Below, piece by piece: positions 21,771 to 35,900 of a DNA stretch of 64,000 bases; the first letter of the stretch is position 1; every line of letters starts with the position of its first letter. Origin of the DNA: Chrysopilus asiliformis (Eukaryota > Arthropoda > Insecta > Diptera > Rhagionidae). Made by a program: the position numbers and the translations under genes. The stretch covers positions 90,857,848 to 90,921,847 of the forward strand of contig OZ035960.1 of assembly GCA_964034945.1 (NCBI GenBank). Direction: 5' to 3'. Under the pieces are notes generated by a model. It was not told the origin of the DNA. It did not search any database and saw nothing but the letters and a program-made list of their open reading frames with translations.

Positions 21771-22046
21771 GATTTATAAATTTAAAATTATGTGGGTATT
21801 TTTTAAAATCCGGTGATTTTTCTAAAAAAAAAACTTAATTTAAACAAGGCGGCAACTTACATTCAGAGAAAAAATAGTAAATCTAACTATTTTGTAATGG
21901 GGAATCGAGAATACAACTAAAATAATTAATTTCAATCACAAAATAGTAAATTTAAATTACAAAAATAGTTAATTTAACCATAAAATAGTAAATTGTACTA
22001 TTAATTTTCTCATTTGACTAATTTTTGAAATTGAAACTAACTAGTG

Positions 22047-23502
22047 ATAGGGCAAGGTACGGATAGACGCGCACCTTTATGAAAAACGCTGTAAAAATCT
22101 CGTTTTTCAAAATACCGATATAATTTTAAATCTATAGGGTAGTTTTATCATTCAACTAGGTCCCTGCAAAATTTCAAAATCCTGGAGCGAATCGAAAAAC
22201 ACAGCAGGGAAAATAAAAAGGATCGAATTTTGCTTAAGGATAGATGCCTCGCCCGAATAGATGCCCCGGTAGGTACGGATAGATGTCCTTGGGTAGAACG
22301 AATAAAAAAAAGCATTATTTATTGAAAAAATAAATCTCTGAACACAATTCAAGAATATTAGAATGAACGCAACACAACAAATTGAACGATGTGGAAAATA
22401 GACGACCGAATACTTAAGCTACTTCTTAACTTCATATGGTCTTAGACTCTACTTCCTACGTAGTACCTTTCGCGATTTTTTCTGTCCAGACTGCAAAAGA
22501 CGGTCAGTAAAATGTTATATATTTGTGGTAAAATTCATTGTTTTATTACAATTTCTATATGACATCCATACATATTAAAATGAAGACCAAATGAGGCGTC
22601 TATTCTCTATAGGCATCTATCCGTACCCAAAACTGGGGCAACGCAACTATTCTTCTCGGCACGGGTATATGCCTTTTCGATTTTTTATACCCGTATGGTG
22701 AAACCAAAGGGTATATTAAATTTGCCTTACCGTTTGTAACGTCAAGATCCCGTTATCACACAAAAAAATGAATTACACCAGTGTGTTTAGAATGATAAAA
22801 AAAATTTAATTTTGCATGTCCGTCCGTCTGTCCGTCGCGGATTTTTGCGCAGATTCGTTTTTCGTAAAATGCGAGGCTAAGTTCGTTAATGGGCAAAAAT
22901 GGTCCATTAGGGGGGGTACCCCCCATACGAACGAAAACGATTTTTGCGAATATCTCAAAAACGGTGCATCAAAAAAGTCAAAAAAGTCCAAGAACAAAAG
23001 TTATTTAGAATATGATTCTACATAAAACTCTCATACATCAAAATCCGATTGGAATAAATTTTAAAAAATCTTATTGGAAAGTTTGACTTCAAAGTGGAAT
23101 TTTGGAACAACTGTTCGAATTTTGATACGAATATCACCATACGGGTTTTCAATAATTGCCAGATTGGCGATTATAGCTTTTGTTATGTTTTAGTCTCACC
23201 TCACAAATATTCAAACAAACTATTAAAATAACATTATTACTATTTATTTAACGTAAACAAACAAAAAAAATGAAATTCCTCGAAAAAATTAGTTATCACA
23301 TCAAAATTTTCTGGCAGCCATTTGTTGCTACACTTTAATTTTTTAAAAAGCTATCATAAAGTGCATGGGCATTGTTCTTGTTTGTAATTTTCCAAACATA
23401 CTAGAAGAGGTGTGGGTTTTATTTTCAGTAGTTTGTATCTGCTCTAGACAGTTTAGTTTGGCAGATTTACGCTTCGGGGCATCTATCCGGATCTTACCCT
23501 AG
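22047..23502. mobile_element. non-autonomous TIR element with GGATAGATG subterminal repeats
   Basis: The left end TAGGGCAAGGTACGGATAGA and the right end TATCCGGATCTTACCCTA are inverted. GGATAGATG or its complement recurs near 22062, 22228, 22253, 22276, 22611 and 23478. A copy of repeat R3 (22684-23190) is nested inside. It lies in the spacer before SLC6-like copy 2. Confidence 0.55.
22684..23190 (+). repeat. dispersed repeat family R3 (TATACCCGTATGGTGAAACC head)
   Basis: It starts TTTTATACCCGTATGGTGAAA, then CCGTTTGTAACGTCAAGATCC, a CCGTCCGTCTGTCCGTC run, GCGAGGCTAAGTTCGTTAA, and closes with CACCATACGGGTTTTCAATA. Sister copies are at 34433-34890 (+) and 40683-41245 (-). Confidence 0.7.
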
Positions 23503-23958
23503 TTCTGATTCCTTATTGTAAAATACTTAAAAATTTTTACTTTTTTTTCCTCTGCGTGTAAGGTCGATAGGTTTCACTGTTTCAAAATATGAAAGGGGAT
23601 TTGAAAAGTATTTTACCCAAATTTTTATCCAATTGACATTTTTACAAATTCTTCAAGTTTTGAATATTTAAACGACTTTCTCATTTTTTTAATTTTTCAT
23701 AATATCCAGGCAGTACTCGGGCCCAACAAGATTAAATTAGCATGAATTCGTCATAGAAGGCATACTAGACTATTATTCTATACATAGAATTACGTTTATG
23801 TAAATGGTTTTAAAAAAGTCTGATGATGGTTTGGAAGTCTTATCGCTTATTTCGTCACAATTAACTAAAATCGTTTCGACCACTTTATCGAAATTAAAAT
23901 GCGAGTTATAATTTAGTTCTACTCTACATCTTATTTAAACCACAACAATTCGACAAAA
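23503..23958. other. 5' flank of SLC6-like copy 2
   Basis: AT-rich; no convincing TATA/Inr pair and no repeat boundary. Confidence 0.35.
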
Positions 23959-26900
23959 ATGTTTTGTAAAAATTTAATGGCTTCCCTAAAATATGAAAAT
24001 AATAATCGTGAATTATTTAAAAGTAAATCTGATTTTTATATTGCAAATTTTGCGGCATTGTTTAATACCGATAATATTTTAATGTTATTCACACTGTGCT
24101 GTTTCTTTGGCTTATGTAAGTTCTTGTGAGACGTATTTCTTTAAATCAATTCATAAAATTGAAAAATTGTATTTTAGTGGAAACCTTGATAGCGTATTCA
24201 ATTTTAATGCCGCTGATTACATTTCCAATATTGTTCTTTCAAACATTTATTGGTCAATTTTCCGGAAATGGGTTTATATCGGTGTTTCGAATGGTTCCAT
24301 ATATGAAAGGTAATTTTTTTCTAGATACACAGGATAATTTTTATTCGCTTCTGAAGATGGTGCAACAACTGAAGCGTTCATATACCATGATTCCACTGCA
24401 TTAATGCCTAGTTGACATTAGGCTGGTTGCCAGCTGCTAACGCCCAGCCAAAACCCCTGGAACTAGAAATCTGAAATTTTCACATCATATTCCAGCAATC
24501 GCAAAGACGCTCACTAAGCCGGGATTTTTTTTTCGAATTTCCACGGAAAGTGGATAAGGGGTTAGTTTGTTAATACAATGATTTGTTGATCACGAATCTG
24601 GTGTTGGGATTTCCATATTCGAAAAGCAAATTCTAAAAAAAATAATGGCTTTTTCCAGAAGTTTCAGTCATTTCTGTTTTTTTATCCAAAAAAAAATTAT
24701 GCACAGAATCTTTAACTCGGCAACGATGGGTATGCAATACAAGATATATGAATAACATTAGTGTCTCTCGAATTATCAAATTTCAGACTATAAATATCGC
24801 GTTTTAATTTTCACTAGATTTAATTTTGTGTTGGCAATCCCAACTACAAAAAGTTATTGGTGTGCTCTAGTTGCCAATCAAAAAGGAGCTGGCATCCAGC
24901 CTAATGTCAACCGGCCATTAACAATCTTTGCGAATATTTAGATTCATCGTATTTTTAATATTAAATCAAGAAAATACTTAACTTTTTTCTTCCAGGGTTA
25001 TCATATGTTATTTTAATTTTAAATATTATGTTCCTGATTATTCGAAGTGTGATATTTACAAGACTTTGTGGGATGATTTTTTACGGCTAGTAAGTACTAA
25101 AAAAGGCTTGAATTGAAATATATACAGTAGAATCCCGATAATTCGTATTTCAAGGGACCAGCAAATTCATACGAATTAGCGGGATATACGAATTATCGGG
25201 GTACGAATTATCGGGATTCTACTGTATTATATTTCTTACTGATTCCTATCTTCTAAATTAAAAAAGGTTTTTTGTACAAAGTGTTTCTGCCTGGTACCAC
25301 TTGTCCCATAAGTGTATGATAAAAGTATCGTCAAATCTGAAATCACACACACTTTATGCCACCTAAGATCAAATGGTTTTAAAATCAAGCTTAAAATCGT
25401 AAATTAAGATTTTCCGTTGCTAAGAGAAGAGAGTGACACAACAGGCTTCAAGCCCATATTGAAATTAGAATTGACGTAAGTTCTCGAATTTAAGAACAAG
25501 TCAGCGAGAAAGTTACGGTTGCCTTTCTAAATTTGTGCTGTTAAGTTTTAAGATCAAACTTTGATATCAATTTTTGGGCAAACAAACGCATTGAAAAATT
25601 AAATATTCTTCTCAGTTCATCTACTATTCTATAAACAATAAGAGGAGAACAGTTTTTTCGATAACTATGAGACAAGTTCAATTTCCATACTCTATATGAT
25701 ATATCATATAGGAGAATACAGTAATCCCTTGAACTGCGCGGTTTCGGACTGCGCGGTTTCGCAACTGCGCGGTTAAGTTTTTAATACCAAAATTTCGAAC
25801 TGCGCGGTAAAAATTTCGCAGCTGCACGGTTTTTTTATAATTTCCGTTTAAAAAACATGTTCTGAACACACATATATTTTGGTTAATCCCCGACAAGAAG
25901 GAATCAGCTGGTCATTTGGTATTTTCCTACATATTTGGTAATTTCGTGCTTATATTTAGTGGAAATTGTGACATTAGGTAAGACAATTGGTGGGGAGGAA
26001 TTTGAAGACTTACAGTCAGAAGATATCATGGAAGTCCTTGCAAGCTATGAAGAAAATATGACTGCTGACGATATTTTGACACAGTTCGGCGATAATTATA
26101 GCAACGAAAATGATAAAAGTGAAGTTATAGATTATAAGAAAGAAAAACCTTACGCACGAAAAACTGGCAAATTTTTTAATGCTTGGTAGTCAACTTTAAC
26201 AAGAAGCTCTTAAAATGGACACTGATATGGAGCGTGCCTTAAAATTTCGGTGAAATTTGACAGCCGGTTTAGCCCCATACGTAGAAATGCATTATGAAAA
26301 ACAAAAATCGGGTAATCAATCACTAATTTTTCAAAAAGATTAGTAATACATATCATATCTTTGTATTACTTTAAATATGCCGTTAACACTAGATTGCCCA
26401 AGGAAGTCAAGCAGTCAAAATGACTGCTTTTGGCAATATAGGTATAACACATATATATATACCGGAAATGAAGGAGGGGGAGGTAACTACAATTATTAAT
26501 AAACGCATTTATATGTTGTACAAAAAGTCACAAAATTCTAACAAATTGTGTCATTATATACATAATTGTTTTTCTGATTGAAATTAAAAAGCAGTCAAAA
26601 TGACTTGCTTGGGCAATCTAGTGTTAAATAAAAACTTTTCTCTATTTTTTTTTTGAATTTTTCTAATATCTGGGACTTAACCCCAATAGTTCATACAAAG
26701 TAGGGTTCACAGTGCGCGCTCTTTTTGTGGAACGTATCTACCGCGCAGTTCGAGGGATTACTGTATTAAATTTACTATACCGTTTGTAACGCATTGAACC
26801 AATCATCAGACACAAAAATAAACTACAGGAGGGTGTTAGGGATGACAAAAGATTTTGATTTCCGCATGTCCGTTCGACTGTCTGCGTGACCGTCTGTCTG

Positions 26901-29900
26901 CGTGACCGTCTGTCTGCGTGACCGTCTGTCTGTCACTCCGTCTGTTTGTCTGTCTGAATGTCTGTCTGTCTGTCTGTATGTCTGTCTGTCCATAAACGCC
27001 ACTTTCGAAACGATTGAGCTAGAGACTTGAAATTTTGTATAGTTTCGTTTCTCGTAAATGGTAAGGCTAAGTCCTTGAACGGTCAAAATTGGTACATTGC
27101 TTCCCCCTCTTCCATACAAACGAAACAGTTTTTTTACAATTTTATCGAAAACGGTGAGTCGTATTAAAAAACTGACAAAGGTAAAATGTATTTAGAATAT
27201 GATTTTACATAACTCTAGTTAGACTACTCCGTCCCCTCTCCCGCATACAAATGGAATCTTTTTTTTCTTCTTTTTCGGAAACGGTGCTTAGTACCGAAAA
27301 ATTTATAAAGACGAAATATGTTTAAATTATTATTTTACAAACTGTTCCATACATAAAAATACAATCGGACCAATCCTTCCTCCCTCTACTATACAAAAGG
27401 ATTTTTTTTCATGAAAATGTTGTCTACTCTCATTTAGAGTATTTCACGATTGGCCACTGGCAATTATACCTTTTCTTATGTTTAAATTTAGCGCCATTTA
27501 ATTTTTAAATTTAGCGCCACTCTATTCGAAAGATATTTTCATTACAATTTTTTTAATCAATTTCGTAAGCAAAGGAAGTACAATACATTTTTCTGTGCCC
27601 GACTTTTCGCACAGTTTTCTTGTCAATAATATTACAGTTCAAGTCCTCTAACTCGAATTGTCTGCTGCCATCAAAATCGTTTCGAGTTAAAGGAATTTCG
27701 AGTTAGAGAAATTGAAACAATTTTTTTTAAATACTTGTACATATGTATATTTATTCGTTTTTATAAGTTTTTAAAACAAACTAAAACGCGCAAAAAAAGG
27801 TTAAAAAATTCGAATTAGAGGAAAATTCGAATTACAGGGATTTCGAGTTAGAGGACTTTGACTGTACTTGTTTACTACAGCTACTTATTTTTTACATTTA
27901 TACAATTTTAAGACCATTTGGTCTTAGATGGAGTAGGGCTATAAAAAGGGGTGCCAGCTTCAACAGATAAGCTTTCATAGTGTGATGATAAAAATATTTT
28001 TCAGCGATAATGTGAATCCTTTGCTGTCAGTAGGAATAGGGTTCATACTTTGGGCCTGTATAGCAATTCTGATAATACTTGGCGTTAACTGGGTTTGTAT
28101 TTCTAAAAAATTAAATAAAATTACTAACTATAATTCGGAATAATTTCAGATTTCCAAAGTATTTTATTTCACAGTTGGAATTTTTCCCCTTACAGTTGTG
28201 TGTATTGTAATTGCTTTTGGATTTTATCCTGGAATCGCAAATTTTTTCCATGAAATGAACGTTCCCTCATATTCAACTTTATTTAATTGGAAATTATGGT
28301 TGGCAGTCGGTGCTTTCTGCATTTGGACATTCGGCAACACTAGCGGAGTTTTTATAACACTCGGAAGTTACAATAAATTCTACGATAATCCATTAAAAAA
28401 TTCTGTGAAATTATTGATTGTCGACTTAGCATTTAATTTAATTGGTGTGACAGCTTGTTTCGGCATCGTAGACTATTTGCGTTAGTATTTATATTTCATT
28501 TAAATTATTGTGGCTTTAAAATTGTATTTTTTAGATTATTACACAGTTAATTCGCATCCATTACCGTTTTTGAATCTTCGCATCTTTCCACAAAATGCTC
28601 GATATCTCGAATTGCTTCTAGAAATATGTTGGACTTTTAATGATATGGCAAGTATATTTTATTTTTCATTTTAGTGATTTATTGAAAAACTTGATTTCTA
28701 TAACCCAAGTTTGCACTATCTATAAAAATGCAGAATTTTTAACTCATGGGCACGCAAAATGTGGCCTATCTATTTCACATAGGTCTATGGGTCTTAGATT
28801 TGCCTGAAATACAAGCAGAGTTTGTGGATCTATCAACAACAAAAATTTGAAAAAAATATCAGTTGTGATCAACACAAAACTTTTCTCTGATTATTTAATT
28901 TCGGAAAAAATATGTCAAATATCTAGAGAACCATTAAATAGACGTAAAAATCATTAGAGCAAAAAATGGATAAAACTTTTTTCCCTTTAAATTTAGTTAT
29001 ATGAATTTTTTCATAAGTTTTCGAGAAACTTTCAAAAAAATGTGTTTTTTTCAAAATAATTGTATGGGAGGTACCCGTTATAGCTAACGTTACTTTTTCA
29101 AAAGTTAACAAAAAAAAAAGATTTTCGTAAAACTCATTTACAAAAAATTTCAAGTCGCTAGCTCAACACGTTCTCGGGTTATTTAGGATACGAGAAACAG
29201 ACAGACAGACAGACAAACAGACAGACCGACAAACAGACAGATGCACGAACATCCTCAGAATTATGGCTGTAACGGATTTCGCACTGATCAGAAAGTTTCT
29301 ACCTGTCTCCATTCTCGAATCGGTCTCCGTCATGTATACAATACTCTTCGTCAATAACAGAGGAAAGTAAAAATCTAGCTTTGAGGAAACTGTATATGAA
29401 TTTTTCGACTTTTTCAAAACTTGATTTTTCAAAAAATTGCATCTCGGCCACGTTTTGTCGTAGATATGTTACATACCTACATGATCTTTATACAGTAGAA
29501 TCCCGATAATTCGTACCCCGATAATTCGTATATCCCGCTTATTCATATGCGTTTGCTGGTCCCTTGAAAAAAATCCCGATAATTCGTACCCCGATTGTTG
29601 AATTGAATTATATTTACTTATATTGGAATTATATTATTTGACAACTAATACTAACACAATTTGAATTATATAAATAACAGCCAGCTAAAATAAAGTTACA
29701 TTGTTAAGTTGAACTGCCGCGTTTTTGTATCTCCTTTTCGGTTTATCCCAACAAAGGTTATGGGCCCAGACTGTGCTTAGTTTAAAAACAAATTATTTTT
29801 TTTAATTTTTATGATTCGGTAATTTTGTGCGCGAATAAGTGAATGATGGGTTCTTCACTGTACCAGATTGAGAAATTAACCGAAAACAATTATGACAGCT

Positions 29901-32900
29901 GGAAGGTCCAGATGAGATCTGTTTTAATTCATAGTGAATTATGGTTTTGTGTTAACGATCCAGAGCCGGTAAAACAGGAAGAGCAAGAAGTTTGGAAGAA
30001 AAAGGATGAGAAAGCGTTGGCCACAATTTTGTTAAGTGTTACATCGCAGCAGCTAATTCATGTCAAGAAAAGTGAAACATCGAAAGAGGCTTGGGAAAAA
30101 TTGGAGTCAATTTTTCAACCAAAAGGACCTGCTCGAAAGGTAACACTATTTAAACAATTAATAAATTTACGAATGTCAGAGGCCACAAATATGCATGATC
30201 ATCTCAACAAATTCTTTGAAATTCTGGGACGATTGGGAGAAATTGATGTCGAATTAAGCGATGAAATGGTAGTCATATTGTTATTGTCCAGTTTGCCCGC
30301 ATCATTTGAAAGTTTTGTGATAGCAATGGAGTCTACAGATGAGTTACCGACATCAGCTGTTGTAAAAACGAAATTGCTCGAAGAAGGTCAAAGGCGCGAA
30401 CGGGACGTGCAACAGGATCCTGAAGCGGCATTCTTTTTGAAAAGAAAAAATAAAGCACAACCGCAACTACAACCACATTCGCAGACAGAGTCTTCTAGAA
30501 CACAACAGAAACCACCAGCACAAAGATCTCGATTTAAATGCTACAATTGTAATAAGAAAGGACATTATGCGTCCTCTTGTCGTGAGCCACCAAAGAATCA
30601 AATCAAACCGACAACGTCGTTTGCCATGCTTAACGCGAATTTCTCATTTCTAAATCAACGGAAGGATTGTTGGATTCTAGATAGCGGAACTACCAGTCAC
30701 ATGTGTTGTGAACGTAGCTTATTTAAGAACATTTCAAATCACGTTGAAAAAATCGAGTTTGCGAACAATCACTTTATTAATTCAATTGGTCGTGGTGAGA
30801 TTGTATTACATACAACATACAGTGAAGTTGTTCTAAACGACGTTTTATTCGTTCCGGACTTATTTTCAAATTTTATCTCGATTGGGAAAGCAACGAAAAA
30901 TGGGCATGTAGTTGAGTTTAATGCAAAGGAAGCAACGATAAAGAATACCAGAGGTGCAATAATGTTGGTGGCCAGTAAAACCGACAACTTGTTTGTGTTT
31001 CAATCAGACAACTCTGAGAAAAAATTATTGTTGGGAGCCACAAATATCAATCATAATCGAAGTGATGAATTTTTACTTTGGCACGAACGATTTGGGCATA
31101 TTAATGCTAAAAGCCTAAACTCGATTTACAACAATAATATGGTGCGCGGCTTAACTTTGAAGGATAGACGCGAAAAAATTCAATGTGAAGTGTGCATTAA
31201 AAGCAAAATATGCACATTGCCTTTCTCAGAGTCCTCGACACGAAGCAATGAACTGTTGGAACTCATACACAGTGATATCTGCGGGCCAATGAAAACGAGG
31301 TCAGTAGGGGGTGCGAGATATTTCCTAATTTTCATCGACGATTACTCGCGAAAGATGTTTGTCTATTTTTTGAGAGAAAAAAGTGAAGCTTTTGAAAAAT
31401 TTAAGCAGTTTAAAGCTATGGTTGAGTTGGAGACATCCAAGAAAATTAAAGTCTTAAGAACGGATAATGGGCGCGAATATTTGAATAAAGATTTCGGGAG
31501 TTTTTTAAGGGATCATGGAATCCACCACCAAACTACAATTTGCTATACTCCACAACAAAATGGAACAGCAGAACGCGCCAACCGAACGATTGTGGAAAAA
31601 GCTAGGTGCTTGTTAGTAAGCTCGGAATTGCCCCAATCATTATGGGCAGAGGCAGTTAACTGCGCGGTGTATTTAATTAATCGCTCACCAACAAAACGCT
31701 TAAATAAATCTACACCTTATGAGGCTTGGTGCGGTCAAAAACCCAGTGTTGGACACTTAAGAACATTTGGGTGCAAGGCGATTATGTTAGATAAACGACG
31801 ACCGAAATCGAAGTTTCATCCAAGGGGAATCGAAACCGTTATGATTGGGTATGCAGAGAACTCAAAAGGATACAGGCTTTATGATCGGAAGTCATCGAAG
31901 ACCTTCATACGCAGAGATGTCACATTCATGGAGAAACCAGGCAATTTGATAGAAAATTTTCAAAATAATAATGACTTTGTTATTTTAGACCCTACCGAAG
32001 GAGAGACGCAAAATAATTCAACGCGAAAATCTGTGTCCAGAAATTTCTCCAGGCCTGAAATGGATGCTGAGGGTGATGATGCAGATGATGAAGTATTTTA
32101 CTCCGATGAAGACAGCGAGTTTCAACTAGAAGACATCGAAACTAATTTAACGTGCAGCAAATTTGCATCAGGCCGCGATCAAGAAAATGCGGAAGGTGAT
32201 CCAGGTGGCAGTAGAAGTTCACGTCAAAGTAGCAGCATAATTCCAGATGGTAGCACCAGAGAGGAGCCTGAAAGTTCAAATCGCGATTCTGAAGCCGAGA
32301 TTGAAGCTCAGGAACTGCGAGGGGGTTCAGGGATTAAGCGCGGAAGGCCAAAAAATGAAGATCTCATGTACAACAGGACTGGACAACCCGGTAGACCCAA
32401 GAAAGTATTCAGCGCGAGCAACAATTATATGGACATGGGAAATGATAAAATTGAAAATCCTCTAACCGTGAATGATGCTTTAAATCGACCAGATGCGCAT
32501 AAGTGGCAAGAGTCTATGGATAAAGAGTTCGACCAACTTCAAAAGAATGGCACTTGGGAATTGGTGCATTTGCCGAAGGGAAAGCGGGCAATAAGGTCAA
32601 AATGGGTGTTTAACGTGAAGCGGAACAAGGAAGGCCAAATCGAACGCTATAAGTCCAGATTGGTGGCTAAAGGTTGTAGTCAAATATTTGGAGTTAACTA
32701 CAACGAAACGTTTTCCCCTGTGGTGAGGTATTCAACCATACGTCTTATCCTGGCATTGGCAGCTGAATATAATCTAATTATACATCAAATGGACGTAACG
32801 GCCGCGTATTTGAATGGAGAGTTAAGCGACGAAGTATATATGTTCCAACCGGAGCACTATGTTGATAAGAATTGGCCACAAAAAGTATGCAAGTTGAAAA

Positions 32901-35900
32901 AGGGCTTGTATGGGCTGAAACAATCCGGCCGTGAGTGGAACGCCAAATTAGACAAGGTGTTAAAGAATATCGGTCTAACTCGTTGTAACTCAGATACATG
33001 CGTTTATTTTATTAAAAATTCTAATTCGATCTGCATCATAGCCGTTTATGTGGATGATATAATGATAGCTTGTTCAAATGAAGATCTCATGTACAACATT
33101 AAACACAAGATTGGATTAGAATTTGATGTGATTGACAAAGGTCCAGTTGACTATTTCTTGGGCATGGAAGTCGAAAGAGATATGAAAAATCAGACTATTT
33201 CTATATCACATAAACAGTTTATCAAAACTCTATTGGAAAAATACAATATGTCAGATACTCGAAAATGCAGCACACCATTGGATCCAGGGATGAAATTCAA
33301 AAAATGTGATGAGTGCACAAATTGTTCTAACATATAGTGGATGCAAAAGCGTATCAATCACTCATTGGCTCATTAATGTACCTCGGGATTTCGACAAGAC
33401 CGGACATATGCCACTCCGTAGGAAAACTGGCACAATTTAATGTGAATCCTCACGTAGAACATTTAACCGCGGCGAAACATATTTTACGGTACCTTAATAG
33501 TACTCACGATTTTAAATTATTGTTCCGACGAACTGGTAAGCCACTCTTTGGTTATGCTGATGCGGATTGGGCAACGAGTTGTGATGACCGAAAATCGTAT
33601 ACGGGAATATCTTTTATCTTATCCGGCGGAGCAATTATGTGGGAGAGTAAAAAACAACCATCAATAGCTCTTAGTAGTACCGAGGCTGAATACATGGCCT
33701 TGTCTGCTGCTGCGAAAGAAGCGGTCTACTTAAAAGCTCTAATTTCTGAGATAGGATTTGCTCATCTGGTCCAAGATCCTATACAACTTTCTGGAGATAA
33801 CTTGAGTGCTTTGCAACTAGTTAAAAACCCTGTATTTCATTCCAGAAGTAAGCACATAGACATAAAAGTTCACTACGTAAGAGAAGTGTACAGCAACAGG
33901 TTAATCGATTTAACCTATGTACCTACTGGAGAGATGATCGCAGACATCTTCACTAAAAATTTAGGCAAGATTAAGCATCAAAAATTAACTAATATGTTAG
34001 GTTTATCTTAATTGAATTCTTTTTTCTTACTTTGTATTAGTATAATTTTTGAGGGAGAGTGTTGAATTGAATTATATCTACTTATATTGGAATTATATTA
34101 TTTGACAACTAATACTAACACAATTTGAATTATATAAATAACAGCCAGCTAAAATAAAGTTACATTGTTAAGTTGAACTGCCGCGTTTTTGTATCTCCTT
34201 TTCGGTTTATCCCAACACCGATAATTCGTATATCCCGCTAATTCGTATGAATTTGCTGGTCCCTTGAAATACGAATTATCGGGATTCTACTGTATTAAAA
34301 TTCCATAAAATTGTCTAAGCTTTTTAGTTAGGAAATTTTTCCACAAATTTTCCACGGCGCAAATTTTTTACTTCGTTCTAATGTCAAATTTAATTCACTC
34401 TTGGGTTTTGGAGGATAAGGAAACGGCTTTTTTATACCCTTATGGTGAAACCAAAGGGTATATTAGATTTGCCTTACCGTTTGTAATGCCAAGATCCCGT
34501 CATCACACAAAAAAATGAAGTACACCGGTGTGTTTAGAATGCTAAAAATAGTTGAATTTAGCATGTCCGTCCGTCCATCTGTCCGTCCGTCCGTCCGTCT
34601 AAGGCGCGGACTGCGGGCGCACGGATTGAGCTAGAGACTTGAAATTTTGAGCAGATCCGTTTTTCGTAAAATGCGAGGCTAAGTTCGTTAATGGGCAAAA
34701 ATGGACCATTAGGATATGATTCTACATAAAACTCCCATACATCAAAATCCGATTGGAATAAGTTTTAAAAAATCTTATTGGAAAATGTGACTTCAAAGTG
34801 GAATTTTGATACAACTTTTCGCTGTTCACTTAAATCACCATACGGGTTTTCAATAATTTCCAGATTGGCAATTATAGCTTTTGTTATGTTTTACAAATAA
34901 ATTGTAATTTTAATAATGCGTAGCTCGCGTACGGTTAGTTTTGTACATCAAAATTGAAAAAAGAAACATATTTGGAGAGAATATTCATATAAAAATTTCC
35001 GCCGTTAAGGAAAATTCCAAGAAAATCCATTTTCCTAAAAACGTGAGCTATTTTTCTGTAAAGCCAATAACTTTTTACTCACCTCAAGACGCAAAAATGT
35101 CACCTGTAACGGTTTTGGAGTTAAAAACTGAAAACTTACCTATAATTGCTCGCTAATCATGAATTTTGTGATTTTCTCCAATACTATTAATTAAAATTTT
35201 TGTGGGAAAACCAAGAATCAAGGAGGTAGGTAGTGTACATCAAAATTATAAGTCAGGGGCGTTTATAAAATACATCATGCCTTCAAACATTTTCATCATT
35301 TTTTGAATGGAATTTTATAGCACATGCGAGTATCATAATATGTGACGTATTTTACGTATTTACTCTGTTTCGGCTGAGGGTTGCTCAAAAACACATTTTT
35401 TCGCATGCGGCACGTTTTTTCCAACCATTTGCCACAAAGAGAGCATATACCGCCAAAAAATTGGCCTGAGACGCATTTCTCTTTACTGGTATTTTACAAT
35501 TTCCGTTGCGATTATTACTTAAAGACCGCCAAAAATTAAGCTGATTTTAATCATTGCGCCGCATCCTGATTAAAAAATTTCTTGATTGTTTTCCTTGGTT
35601 TTTGTGTAAATCCATTTTTTTTTTCTTTAAAAAGATTTGTTTTTCCATTTCAACCATCTTTCCACCACTCCGGATGACCCAAAATAAATATGATCACCCT
35701 AGTTATAATAAGCTTTATTTTTGCAGATTTTAGGTACATTGGCGAATGTTACTGCAATTATGGATGAATTTACTGCAATTAAATGCTACAAAATTCCATT
35801 CATTTGTGGATTTTGCCTACTTCAATTTTTTGGGTCTTTTGGATATATTTTGAATGTGAGTTAAAATATCTATGCTTTCATTTATTTCTGAACTGAATGG

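Larger units (their letters stand above)
25719..26763. mobile_element. pogo/Tigger-type deletion derivative
   Basis: The left end CAGTAATCCCTTGAACTGCG pairs with the right end CGCAGTTCGAGGGATTACTG, and TA dinucleotides flank both sides (25717-25718, 26764-26765). The left end carries a threefold AACTGCGCGGT motif. A short piece of transposase tail is retained, and a piggyBac-type MITE is nested inside. 1045 bp. Confidence 0.75.
29596..34217 (+). mobile_element. Ty1/copia LTR retrotransposon, young insertion
   Basis: Both LTRs are 158 bp (29596-29753, 34060-34217), start TGTTGAATTG and end CCCAACA, and differ at one position that I could see. The 5-bp duplication CCGAT flanks the element (29591-29595, 34218-34222). 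A primer site GGTTATGGGCCCAG (29756-29769) matches the half-tRNA-iMet priming known for Drosophila copia, and a purine tract GAGGGAGAG precedes the 3' LTR. It lies in intron 6 of SLC6-like copy 2, sense to the gene. Confidence 0.95.

Noticed and set aside
26823..27119. 98-codon minus ORF rich in TDRQTDRQT
   Set aside because: It is a translation of the GTCY repeat tract of R2; similar artefacts occur at 29163, 37038, 38041 and 40951.
34941..35156. 71-codon ORF with acceptable composition
   Set aside because: No start context, no splice partners matching the SLC6-like gene, and no family motif.
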